Shown here: positions 44,038-51,994 of the stretch, piece by piece | Numbering within the stretch: position 1 is the stretch's first letter | Layout of the letters: every line of letters begins with the position of its first letter | Assembly: GCF_000384315.1 (NCBI RefSeq) | Contig: NZ_ARVW01000001.1 | Location: 4,278,157-4,342,156 of the forward strand | Reading direction: 5' to 3' | DNA length: 64,000 nt | Source: Amycolatopsis nigrescens CSC17Ta-90 | GTDB taxonomy: Bacteria; Actinomycetota; Actinomycetes; Mycobacteriales; Pseudonocardiaceae | Notes under the pieces: generated by a model | The model's input: only the letters and a program-made list of their open reading frames with translations | What the model was told of the DNA's origin: nothing | Databases searched by the model: none | Program-made: the position numbers and the translations under genes

Positions 44038-46302
44038 TCAGCTCCGGTTGGCGTAGGCCTCGAGAGCGGCGAGCTGTGCCGGGTCCAGCGACGGGCGCAC
44101 CGCGTCGCGGGCCGCGGCCAGGTGCGCCGCGGTGACCTCGGTGGCTTCCAGCGACTCCCGCATCGCGGTCAGCGCGGCCTCCCGGACCAGCGCCGCGCAG
44201 TCCGCCGCCGAGTACTTGTCCAAAGTGGACGCCAGCTCGGCCAGGTCCACGTCCGCGGCCAGCGGAGTGTTCTTCGCGGTGGCGCGCAGAATCGCCGCCC
44301 GCGCCTCGGCGTCCGGCGGCGGTACGTAGACCTGCCGTTCCAGCCTGCCCGGCCGCAGCAGCGCCGGATCGACCAGCTCCGGCCGGTTGGTCGCGCCGAG
44401 CACCACCACCTCGCGCATCGGCTCCACCCCGTCCAGCTCGGTGAGCAGCGCGGCCACCACCCGGTCGGCCACCCCGGAGTCGCTGGACTGTCCGCGGCGC
44501 GGGGCCAGCGCGTCGATCTCGTCCAGGAACACCAGCGCCGGCGCGGCGTCGGCGGCCCGGCGGAACAGCTCGCGCACCGCCCGCTCGGACTCGCCGACCC
44601 ACTTGTCCATCAGCTCGGCGCCCTTGACCGCGAACACGTTCAGCGCCCCGGCCCCGGCCAGCGCCCTGATCAGGAACGTCTTGCCGCCACCGGGCGGCCC
44701 GTAGAGCAGCACCCCGCGCGGCGGTTCGACCCCGAGCCTGGCGAAGGAGTCCGGGTACCGCAGCGGCCACAGCACGGCCTCGGTCAGCGACTGCTTGACC
44801 TCGGTCATGTCGCCGACGTCGGCAAGGCTCAGCCCGCCGGTGGCCAGGGTGTCCGAAGTGGACATCGAGATCGGGCGCACGGTGTCCAGCGCGTCCAGCA
44901 GGTCCTGCTGGGAGATCCGGGGCTCGGCCGCCTCCCGCTGGCGCAGGGCCGCGCGGAGGGCGGCGTCCCGGCGCAGCGCGATCAGGTCCGCGGCCACGAA
45001 ACCGGGCGTCCGCTCGGCGATCGCGGCCACGTCCACCCCGGCTTCCAGCGGCACCTCCCGCATCAGCACGCGGAGCAGCTCCGTGCGCAGCTTGCCGTCC
45101 GGCAGGGCCAGGGTGAGTTCCCGGTCCAGCAGATCGGCCCCGCGCAGCCGCGGGTCGGCCGACTCGGGGTGCGCGGTGGTCGCGACCACCGCGAAACCGG
45201 GCCTGGCCAGCGCGGTGCGCAGCTCCTCGAGCAGCACGGTGGCCACCGGCGGCGGCTGGGCGGACGGCAGCAGGGTGTCGATGTCGGTGATCAGCAGCAG
45301 GCCGGCGCCGTTCTCCGCGCGGGCACGGCCGATCGCCTCCCTGACCCTGGTTGCGGCCGTGTTCGGTTCGAGCACCGCGATGTTCGGCGCGGCCAGCGTC
45401 ACCACCCGCACGTCCTCGGCCTTCGCCACGGCACGCACCAGCGTCGCCTTGCCGACCCCTTCCGGCCCGGAAAGCAGCACCCCGAGCCTGCTCGACGTGC
45501 CCAGCTTGGCCAGCAGCTCCGGCCGGTGGAAGGCGAGGTCGAACCACTCGCCGAGGCGCCTGGCCGCGGCCTCCGCGCCGACCAGGTCGGTCAGCGCCGG
45601 TATCGGCGTCTCCGCTTCCTCCTCCTCGACGATCTCGGCGTCGAGGTAGTCACCAGTGCCATCCGCGACGCGGGTGCTGGCGATCAGCTCGCCGGACGCG
45701 CGGCCGGGCACCGGCGGTGCGGCCTCCCCTGTCTTCGCGCCGCCGCGCCAGCTGACCACAGTGGACGGTCCGACCGCGACAGGGCCGTCCGGGTCGCTCG
45801 CGGTGACGGTGAGCAGCTCGTTGGTCCAGGTCATGCCGATCGCTGCGGACAGCTTGCCGCGCACCGCGATCGCGTCCGCGCCGGGTGCCGGGGCGAGGTC
45901 CTGCGGCAGCAGGGAGACCGCGTCGCCGACGGTGAGCACCTTGCCGATCAGCGCGAGCCGCAGGGTCTCCGGGCTGAGCGAGATCGAAGCCAGCCGCGAA
46001 CCGGCGACGGTCACCGTCTTCGCCGCGGTCACGTCGACCGGGCTCACCACGATCTCGGCCCCTTCGGCGACCCCGAGGTTGGACATCGTCACGTCGTCGA
46101 CCAGCACCACCCCGGTGGTTCCGCCACCCGCTGCCGGGGCGGCCAGCGCGGCGCTGCCACGGGCGCCGGTGAGCCGCACCGCGTCCCAGGCACGCAGGCC
46201 GAGCGCGTCCAGCACTTCGGGGTGCAGGCGCACCACCCCGCGCCTGGTGTCCACTGCGGAGGGAGTGTGCCGGACGGTCAGCGTGATCTGCGGGGAAGTC
46301 AC
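44038..46302 (-). CDS. Cdc48/VCP-like AAA ATPase of actinobacteria
   Basis: This 754-residue protein has a Cdc48 N-like domain (about 1-190, LTVRHTPSAVDTRRGVVRL) and two AAA modules. Module 1 has Walker A GPEGVGKAT but a Walker B of LLLITDID, lacking the catalytic glutamate. Module 2 has intact GPPGGGKTF, LVFLDEIDAL, sensor GATNRPELVDPALLRPGRLE and arginine finger region. It is therefore probably a hexameric unfoldase driven by module 2. GTG 46302 is the chosen start; the longer frame runs into a palindrome. The counterpart in M. tuberculosis is Rv0435c, next to pssA and psd as here. Confidence 0.9.
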   Translation of the reverse strand: MTSPQITLTVRHTPSAVDTRRGVVRLHPEVLDALGLRAWDAVRLTGARGSAALAAPAAGGGTTGVVLVDDVTMSNLGVAEGAEIVVSPVDVTAAKTVTVAGSRLASISLSPETLRLALIGKVLTVGDAVSLLPQDLAPAPGADAIAVRGKLSAAIGMTWTNELLTVTASDPDGPVAVGPSTVVSWRGGAKTGEAAPPVPGRASGELIASTRVADGTGDYLDAEIVEEEEAETPIPALTDLVGAEAAARRLGEWFDLAFHRPELLAKLGTSSRLGVLLSGPEGVGKATLVRAVAKAEDVRVVTLAAPNIAVLEPNTAATRVREAIGRARAENGAGLLLITDIDTLLPSAQPPPVATVLLEELRTALARPGFAVVATTAHPESADPRLRGADLLDRELTLALPDGKLRTELLRVLMREVPLEAGVDVAAIAERTPGFVAADLIALRRDAALRAALRQREAAEPRISQQDLLDALDTVRPISMSTSDTLATGGLSLADVGDMTEVKQSLTEAVLWPLRYPDSFARLGVEPPRGVLLYGPPGGGKTFLIRALAGAGALNVFAVKGAELMDKWVGESERAVRELFRRAADAAPALVFLDEIDALAPRRGQSSDSGVADRVVAALLTELDGVEPMREVVVLGATNRPELVDPALLRPGRLERQVYVPPPDAEARAAILRATAKNTPLAADVDLAELASTLDKYSAADCAALVREAALTAMRESLEATEVTAAHLAAARDAVRPSLDPAQLAALEAYANRS

Positions 46303-46332
46303 GCCGCCCACCCTAGCGAGCCGCCCCACCAC

Positions 46333-46378
46333 GTCGTGAGTGAAAAGCGTTGCCCTGGCAACACTTTTCACTCACGAC
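46333..46378. terminator. Type A intergenic palindrome
   Basis: Two 22-base arms beginning GTCGTGAGTGAAAA pair with one mismatch around a 2-base centre. It lies between pssA and the Cdc48-like gene, which point the same way, so it likely separates the psd-pssA transcript from that gene. Confidence 0.75.
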
Positions 46379-46400
46379 CGTTGACCTGCGGAAACGTCGG

Positions 46401-47393
46401 TCATTCGTCGCCGCGGTGGCGCAGGCCGGTGCGGCGCCAGGTGCGGCGGCGGGAGCCGCGGTCGCCCGTCTTCGGGTCGGCGGAGTAGGTGCGCGTGCTG
46501 CGGGCGACGTGGTCGGTGTGCCCGTTGCGCGGCAGCCGGACCGCGCGCCTGGCGGCACCGGCCGCGCCCGCGACCCGGCGGCTCAGCGGCCGGCGCAGCC
46601 CGAGCCGGCGCTGGCTCCGCGCCCGGCGGATCGCCCGGCGCTCGCGCGGCGGTACGTCCCACGCCTCCGGGTGGCCGGCCAGCCAGCGGTAGCGGTACAC
46701 CGCGTAGGGCACGTGGGCCAGGTACAGCACCAGCGCGATGGCCAGCGCGGTCAGCGGGTACTGGATGATCGCCGCGGCCAGCAGGCCGACGCCGACCAGC
46801 AGCGGGGCCGCCGCCTTGGCCGGCACCTTGACGGTCTTCAGCGACAGGGTCGGGATCCGGCTGATCAGCAGCGCCGCGATGGCCACCGTCCACACCCAGA
46901 CCACCGGCTGCGACGACCACCAGCCCTCACCGAACTCGGTGGTGATGATCAGCGGCAGCAACGCGAGCAGCCCGCCGGCCGGTGCCGGCACGCCGACGAA
47001 GAACTCGTTGGCGTACGGCGGCTGCTCGGTGTCGTCGAGCAGCGTGTTGAACCGGGCCAGCCGCAGGATCATGCAGACCGCGAAGATCAGCGCGGCGACC
47101 CAGCCGACCCGCTCGCCGTCCGCGTGCCAGATGTAGAGCACCAGCGCCGGTGCCACGCCGAAGGAGATCGCGTCGGCCAGCGAGTCCAGCTCGGCGCCCA
47201 TCTTCGAGGTCGCGTCCAGCAGCCTGGCGATCCGGCCGTCCAGGCTGTCCAGCACCGCCGCCACCCCGATCGCGCCGATCGCCAGCCACCACTGCTTGTT
47301 CAGCGCGAACTGGGCGGCGGACAGGCCCGAGCACACCGCGAGCACGGTGATGGCGTTCGGCAGCAGCCGGACACTGGGCGTGACGCGGGACAT
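46401..47393 (-). CDS. pssA: CDP-diacylglycerol-serine O-phosphatidyltransferase
   Basis: PssA makes phosphatidylserine in the membrane. The 330-residue protein has about eight helices and the CDP-alcohol phosphatidyltransferase signature DGRIAR...GAELDSLAD (about 52-73; pattern DGxxARxxxxxxxxGxxxDxxxD). The last 85 residues are an unusually basic, arginine-rich tail (RRARSQRRLGLRRPLSRR) without a known role. It starts 4 bp after psd. Order psd-pssA matches Rv0437c-Rv0436c. Confidence 0.92.
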   Translation of the reverse strand: MSRVTPSVRLLPNAITVLAVCSGLSAAQFALNKQWWLAIGAIGVAAVLDSLDGRIARLLDATSKMGAELDSLADAISFGVAPALVLYIWHADGERVGWVAALIFAVCMILRLARFNTLLDDTEQPPYANEFFVGVPAPAGGLLALLPLIITTEFGEGWWSSQPVVWVWTVAIAALLISRIPTLSLKTVKVPAKAAAPLLVGVGLLAAAIIQYPLTALAIALVLYLAHVPYAVYRYRWLAGHPEAWDVPPRERRAIRRARSQRRLGLRRPLSRRVAGAAGAARRAVRLPRNGHTDHVARSTRTYSADPKTGDRGSRRRTWRRTGLRHRGDE

Positions 47394-47397
47394 GGAC

Positions 47398-48132
47398 TCA
47401 ACCCTTCGAGTCGGACACGGCGGGCAGTTCGGCGATCGGAGTCTCGCCGCCGATGGTGCGCTGGCCCTTGCTGACCAGCACCTCGCTGCCGGGCGGCAGG
47501 TAGAGGTCGACCCGGGAGCCGAACCGGATCAGGCCGTAGGTGGCGCCGGCCGCCACCGCCTCGCCCTCGCTGGCCTGGCAGACGATCCGCCGCGCGACCA
47601 GCCCGGCGATCTGCACGACGACAAGGTCGTGGCCGTCTTCGGTGCGCAGCAGCACGGAATTGCGCTCGTTGTCGTCGCTGGCCTTGTCCAGGTCGGCGGA
47701 GAGGAACTTGCCCGGCCGGTAGGCGATCCGCTGGATCACCCCGGTCGCCGGCACGCGCTGGACGTGCACGTCGAACACGGAAAGGAAGATGCTGACCCGC
47801 ATCCGCGGCTCGGCGGGCAGCCCGAGCTCGGGCGGCGGGGTGGCCTCTTCGATCAGCGAGACCAGCCCGTCCGCGGCGGCCAGTGCCAGCCCGCTCCTGG
47901 CCGGCGGCACCCGGCGCGGCTCGCGGAAGAAGGCGGCGGTGGCCACGGTGGCAAGGCCGGCCAGCGCGCCGAGCGGCTTGGACAGCCGGCGCAGCAGCAG
48001 GGTGGCCGCGGCGCCGCCGAGCACGAACGGCCGGCCGGCCGGGTGCATGGGCGGCAGGGTCTCGCGGGCCAGTTGCACGGCGTGGGTGACTGGGTTGGTC
48101 GTGCCGTTCGCGGGCGACCGGGTGGCGCTCAT
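47398..48132 (-). CDS. psd: Phosphatidylserine decarboxylase
   Basis: Psd turns phosphatidylserine into phosphatidylethanolamine. The 244-residue proenzyme is of the short bacterial type. The self-cleavage site is in GLIRFGSRVDLYLPPG (Gly-Ser, the serine becoming the pyruvoyl group), and FLSVFDVHVQRVPATG is the conserved histidine region. ATG 48132 is preferred; an upstream start at 48189 is also open. One N-terminal hydrophobic segment could hold it to the membrane. Confidence 0.92.
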   Translation of the reverse strand: MSATRSPANGTTNPVTHAVQLARETLPPMHPAGRPFVLGGAAATLLLRRLSKPLGALAGLATVATAAFFREPRRVPPARSGLALAAADGLVSLIEEATPPPELGLPAEPRMRVSIFLSVFDVHVQRVPATGVIQRIAYRPGKFLSADLDKASDDNERNSVLLRTEDGHDLVVVQIAGLVARRIVCQASEGEAVAAGATYGLIRFGSRVDLYLPPGSEVLVSKGQRTIGGETPIAELPAVSDSKG

Positions 48133-48490
48133 CTGTTCGGGGTTCCCCGTTGTCAGGTCCTTGGCGGAGGTGATCACCCGGCGGCGCATCAGGTGCCGCC
48201 GGCTCGTGCGCGCCCACGCTACCGCGACCCGGCGAGGGTGCGGGTGCCGGAGCCCAGCATCCCCCTCCCGGCTGCTGGGCTCCGGCGTACCGCTGTCACC
48301 ACCCCCGCGGCCGTCCGGTCGCGGCGCTCCCCTTTCAAGTGGTCACGTGTCAAAGACGCCTGCTCTGGGTACTCCTTACGCGGTGACTCTGTTTTCTCCC
48401 TCGACTGAGCAACCCTCACCCGGGGGAGGCTCGGTAACAGACAGTCACTCTGGCCGATGCACTACGTGGTAAGTGCAGGAAGGGGCTGTC
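48133..48490. other. Divergent spacer with hairpin
   Basis: These 358 bp hold the promoter of psd-pssA and that of the small gene at 48491. A hairpin of 14-bp perfect arms (GCCGGAGCCCAGCA, 48246-48286) lies in the middle although no converging genes end here. An AT-richer stretch at 48385-48475 probably contains the + strand promoter. Confidence 0.45.
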
Positions 48491-48700
48491 GTGAGCGCCG
48501 TCATGGAGGCTCCGAACGACCGCCTGGAAGAGTTCTTCCAGGCCTGGCGACGGGACGTGGACAGTGAGCCGATGCCGGAACTGATCGATCTGGGGACCGC
48601 GTTGCACGTGCTCGGCCTGGCGAAACGGGCGGGTGCACCCCCGACCGGCGCACCCGCCCGGTCGCGGTCATGGGAACGGTGGGGGGAACGGCGAGTTTAG
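48491..48700 (+). CDS. Small protein of unknown function (69 residues)
   Basis: GTG 48491 follows AGGAAGGGG and opens a 69-codon frame with an acidic helical first half (APNDRLEEFFQAWRRDVDSE, then PMPELIDLGTALHVLGLA) that looks like real coding sequence. The last 25 codons contain an 11-bp hairpin (48626-48660) and give a low-complexity basic end, so the true C-terminus may have decayed or the hairpin may be a terminator inside the gene. I do not recognise the family. Confidence 0.5.
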   Translation: MSAVMEAPNDRLEEFFQAWRRDVDSEPMPELIDLGTALHVLGLAKRAGAPPTGAPARSRSWERWGERRV

Positions 48701-48740
48701 TACGCCTGCCCCAGATTAGTCACCAGCCGTGAGTCAAAAG

Positions 48741-49037
48741 TTACAAACGGTCACGTGACTGCCTGTGGTCGCGCCGGCCGCCGAGCACCAGCCTGAGCAG
48801 CGCGAGCAGCACGACCGCGCCGAGCACGGCCACCCCGAAACTGGGGAAGTCGAAGTCGAAGGTCTTCTCCTTGCCGGTGGCCAGCCGGTAGATCAGCCCG
48901 CCGAGCGCGGCACCGACCACGCCGACGAGCACGCTGAACAGGCAGCCGCGGCGGCGGTCCCGGCCGCCGATCAGCAGGTTCGCCGCCCAGCCTGCCAGCG
49001 CGCCGAACACGATCCAGGAGAAGAAGCCCATGGCCAC
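48741..49037 (-). CDS. GlsB/YeaQ/YmgE family membrane protein
   Basis: This 98-residue protein has three hydrophobic helices and the family motif FGALAGWAANLLIGGRDRRRGC near the N-terminus. Family members are transglycosylase-associated or stress-induced membrane proteins of unknown mechanism. Possible starts are GTG 49037 (better spacing from GAGG) and ATG 49031. It stands 22 bp after moeA in the same direction. Confidence 0.83.
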   Translation of the reverse strand: MAMGFFSWIVFGALAGWAANLLIGGRDRRRGCLFSVLVGVVGAALGGLIYRLATGKEKTFDFDFPSFGVAVLGAVVLLALLRLVLGGRRDHRQSRDRL

Positions 49038-49059
49038 AGGCTAGAACCTCTGCGGACTC

Positions 49060-50274
49060 CTAAAGCAGCAGCACGCCGACCTCGTCACCCTTGTCCACCG
49101 ATGTGGTGTCCTCGTCCAGCACGATAAGGCAGTTGGCCTGGGTGAACGCGGCCAGCAGGTGCGAGCCCGGGCCACCGCGCGGGCCGACGATGCCGGTCAC
49201 CTGGCCGTCCTCGTGCCAGTAGAAACCGCGCCGGAACTGACGTTTGCCCGCCGGTGAGCGCATCGACTCGGTCAGCCTGGCCGGCACCCGCCGCCGGTCC
49301 ACGTCCCGGTGGCCCAGCACGGTGAGCAGCGCCGGTCGGAGGAATGCCTCGAACGAGACCAGCACGCTGACCGGGTTGCCGGGCAGGGTCACCACCGGCG
49401 TGTCGTGCCAGCGCCCGCAGCCCTGCGGCCCGCCCGGCTGCACGGCGACCTTGGCGAAGGTCACCCCGGCCCCGGTCAGCGCGTCCTTGACCACCTCGTA
49501 GGCGCCGGCGCTCACCCCGCCGGAGGTCACCATCAGGTCGGCCTCGGCGAGTTTCGGCTCCACCGCGGCCCGGAACTCGGCCACGTCGTCGGCCACGCTG
49601 CGCACGATCTCCACCCGGCAGCCGAGCGAGCGCAGCGCGGCGGCCAGCATCACGCTGTTGGACTCGAAGATCTGGCCGTGCCGCAGCTCGCCGGGCGGGG
49701 TCACCAGCTCGGTGCCGGTGGAGACCACCAGCACCCGCGGCGGCACCCGCACCGGCAGCCGGTCCAGCCCGACCGCGGCCGCGAGACCGAGCTGCGCCGG
49801 GCCGAGCACGCTGCCTTCGGCCAGCGCGATGGTGCCGCGGACGACGTCCTCACCGGTGCGCCGCACGTGCGCGCCGGGCGTGCTGGCTTCGCTGATCCGG
49901 ACGCGGCTGGTGCCGCCGTCGGTGCGTTCCACCATCACCACGCTGTCCGCGCCGGGCGGCATCGGCGCACCGGTCATGATCCGGTGCGCGGTGCCCGGCA
50001 GCAGGACCGGGATGTCCATCCGGCCGGCCGGGATGTCCTCGGCCACCGGCAGCTCCACCGGCCGCTCCGGCGCGGCGTCGGTCACGTCCACCGAACGGAC
50101 CGCGTAACCGTCCATCGCGGAGTTGTCGAACGGCGGCAGGGAAACCCCGGCGTGCACGTCCTCGGCCAGCACCAGCCCGGCACAGTCCGCGAGGGGCAGT
50201 TCGGCGACAACGGCGCTGTCCAGCAGCTCGGTGACGGTGGCACGGTACTCATCGACGGAGATCACGCGGAACAT
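49060..50274 (-). CDS. moeA: Molybdopterin molybdenumtransferase
   Basis: MoeA inserts molybdate into adenylylated molybdopterin. The 404-residue protein shows LPPFDNSAMDGYAVR, HRIMTGAPMPPGADSVVMVE, VLVVSTGTELVTPPG, MVTSGGVSAGAYEVVKDAL and LPGNPVSVLVSFEAFLRP. Position next to psd and groEL matches moeA2 (Rv0438c) of M. tuberculosis. A molybdenum cofactor-binding site is complete by eye. Confidence 0.94.
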   Translation of the reverse strand: MFRVISVDEYRATVTELLDSAVVAELPLADCAGLVLAEDVHAGVSLPPFDNSAMDGYAVRSVDVTDAAPERPVELPVAEDIPAGRMDIPVLLPGTAHRIMTGAPMPPGADSVVMVERTDGGTSRVRISEASTPGAHVRRTGEDVVRGTIALAEGSVLGPAQLGLAAAVGLDRLPVRVPPRVLVVSTGTELVTPPGELRHGQIFESNSVMLAAALRSLGCRVEIVRSVADDVAEFRAAVEPKLAEADLMVTSGGVSAGAYEVVKDALTGAGVTFAKVAVQPGGPQGCGRWHDTPVVTLPGNPVSVLVSFEAFLRPALLTVLGHRDVDRRRVPARLTESMRSPAGKRQFRRGFYWHEDGQVTGIVGPRGGPGSHLLAAFTQANCLIVLDEDTTSVDKGDEVGVLLL

Positions 50275-50338
50275 CCTCGCTCACTCACCCCGGCGTGCAA
50301 CACTCTCCGGGCGCACAGGCCGTTCAGGGGAGAGGTTC

Positions 50339-51016
50339 ATGCAGGTCCGTATCCGCCACCAGCCGTCGTTCGCCGTGGCCAGGCTGATGCTCCAGCCCGG
50401 TGAGCCGGCTCAGGTCGAGTCGGGGGCGATGCTCGCGACGAGCTACGGGGTCCACGTCCAGTCGCAGTCGCAGGGCGGCGTGATGAAGGGCCTCGGGCGC
50501 GCCTTCCTCAGTGGCGAGTCGTTCTTCATCTCCACCTACACGGCACCGCAGAACGGCGGCTGGGTGGACGTGGCCGCGAACCTGCCCGGCGACCTGCAGG
50601 TGCTCAACCTGGACGGCCGCACCGGCTGGTGCGTGACAAGGGGCTCCTGGCTGGCCTCCTCGCACGGCGTGCAGACGGAGACCCGCTGGGGCGGTTTCGG
50701 CAAGCTCTTCGGCGGCGAAGGCGGCTTCCTCACCCACGCCACCGGACAGGGCCAGCTGGTGGTCGCCTGCTACGGCGCGCTGGAGGCGGTCACCCTGCAG
50801 CCCGGCGAGATGATCACCATCGACTCCGGGCACGTGGTGGCTTACGCGGACACCGTGCAGTCGCAGACCCGCAAGGTCGCCTCCGGCATGATCCAGTCGC
50901 TGAAGAGCGGTGAAGGACTCGTGTTCGACTTCGCCGGACCGGGCCAGGTGCTGACCCAGACCCGCAACCCGTCCGGCCTCGCCGCCTGGGTGATCGCCCA
51001 GGTACCGGCGCGCTGA
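50339..51016 (+). CDS. AIM24 family protein (copy 1)
   Basis: This 225-residue protein is of the AIM24/TIGR00266 family, a beta-rich fold with GEPAQVESGAMLATSYGVHV, LSGESFFISTYTAP, LDGRTGWCVTRGSWLAS and LQPGEMITIDSGHVVAYADTV. The family occurs in bacteria, archaea and fungal mitochondria; its activity is unknown. ATG follows GGGGAGAGG. A second copy follows 17 bp downstream. Confidence 0.87.
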   Translation: MQVRIRHQPSFAVARLMLQPGEPAQVESGAMLATSYGVHVQSQSQGGVMKGLGRAFLSGESFFISTYTAPQNGGWVDVAANLPGDLQVLNLDGRTGWCVTRGSWLASSHGVQTETRWGGFGKLFGGEGGFLTHATGQGQLVVACYGALEAVTLQPGEMITIDSGHVVAYADTVQSQTRKVASGMIQSLKSGEGLVFDFAGPGQVLTQTRNPSGLAAWVIAQVPAR

Positions 51017-51033
51017 CGACGGGGAGAAGCGCA

Positions 51034-51645
51034 GTGGAGGTGCACACCCGGCACACGCCCGCGTTCGGGGTGGCCCGCGTGGTGCTGCGGCCGGGTGAGG
51101 CGGTGCAGGCCGGCCCGGACACCATGCTGGCGACCAGTTTCGGGGTGACCGAGGTGTCCGCGTCCCGTGGCGGGATCCGCGCGCAGGGCAAGCCGGGGCC
51201 CTCGGTGTTCACCGCCCCGGCCGAGGGCGGCTGGATCGACCTGGCCCCGGCCGGCGCCGGTGATGTCTACCCGCTGGAGTTCGACGGCAAGACCGGCTGG
51301 TGCGTGGCCAAGGACGCGTTCCTGGCCAGGCCGGCCACGGTCCGCACGGACCACGGCTGGCCGGGGTTGCAGGCATTGTTCGGCGGGGACTCCGGTTTCC
51401 TCGAGCACTACAGCGGGGTCGGCCCGCTGCTGCTGGCCTGCGCCGGCCCGGTGGACGCGTTCAAGCTGGGCGCGCGCGAGGTGATCACGCTGCGGCCCGG
51501 CTTCCTGCTCGCCTACCCGGACACCGTGCAGTGCCGGTTGCGCGCGGTCGACCCGTCCGGCCCGCAGTCGGTGCGCACCGGCGAGGGGCTGGTGCTCGAC
51601 TTCGCCGGCCCCGGCACCGTGCTGGTGCAGGCCCGCAAGGCCTGA
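51034..51645 (+). CDS. AIM24 family protein (copy 2)
   Basis: This 203-residue paralogue of the preceding gene keeps [36 protein letters not shown], the glycine-rich [16 protein letters not shown] and [17 protein letters not shown]. It lacks about 20 residues in the N-terminal third, where copy 1 has the FLSGESFF segment. GTG 51034 follows GGGGAGAAG. The two genes probably form an operon. Confidence 0.85.
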   Translation: MEVHTRHTPAFGVARVVLRPGEAVQAGPDTMLATSFGVTEVSASRGGIRAQGKPGPSVFTAPAEGGWIDLAPAGAGDVYPLEFDGKTGWCVAKDAFLARPATVRTDHGWPGLQALFGGDSGFLEHYSGVGPLLLACAGPVDAFKLGAREVITLRPGFLLAYPDTVQCRLRAVDPSGPQSVRTGEGLVLDFAGPGTVLVQARKA

Positions 51646-51727
51646 CTTTCAGCGCAAATGGGGCATTGCTGAGGCCCGTTCTTCGGGTAGCGTGATCGAA
51701 GATTTTGCCGGTCGCAAGGAGGACGCC

Positions 51728-51931
51728 GTGGCTGTCGGCACGGTCAAGTGGTTCAACTCGGAAAAGGGCTACGGGTTCATCGAATCCCCGGAAGGCCCGG
51801 ATGTGTTCGTGCACTACTCGGCCATCCAGTCGGACGGGTTCCGCACCCTCGACGAAGGGGACCGGGTGGAGTTCGAAGTGCAGGCCGGCCGGGACGGCCG
51901 CAGCCAGGCCGCGGACGTGCGGAAGGTATAA
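51728..51931 (+). CDS. Cold-shock domain protein
   Basis: This 67-residue CspA-type RNA chaperone has the RNP1 motif KGYGFI within [17 protein letters not shown] and RNP2 as [12 protein letters not shown] 51728 follows AAGGAGGA; the 79-codon longer frame has no site. Cold-shock proteins melt RNA structure and aid transcription and translation. A -10-like TAGCGT lies about 40 bp upstream. Confidence 0.93.
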   Translation: MAVGTVKWFNSEKGYGFIESPEGPDVFVHYSAIQSDGFRTLDEGDRVEFEVQAGRDGRSQAADVRKV

Positions 51932-51994
51932 GCCCCGTCGCGATAAGCACCAACCCCCAGCGGCCCCGGAACAGCGGGCGTTAGGCTGCGCAGC

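Noticed and set aside
48405..48490. A riboswitch upstream of the small gene at 48491
   Set aside because: I compared it with TPP, cobalamin and c-di-AMP class motifs from memory and found no match to conserved cores.
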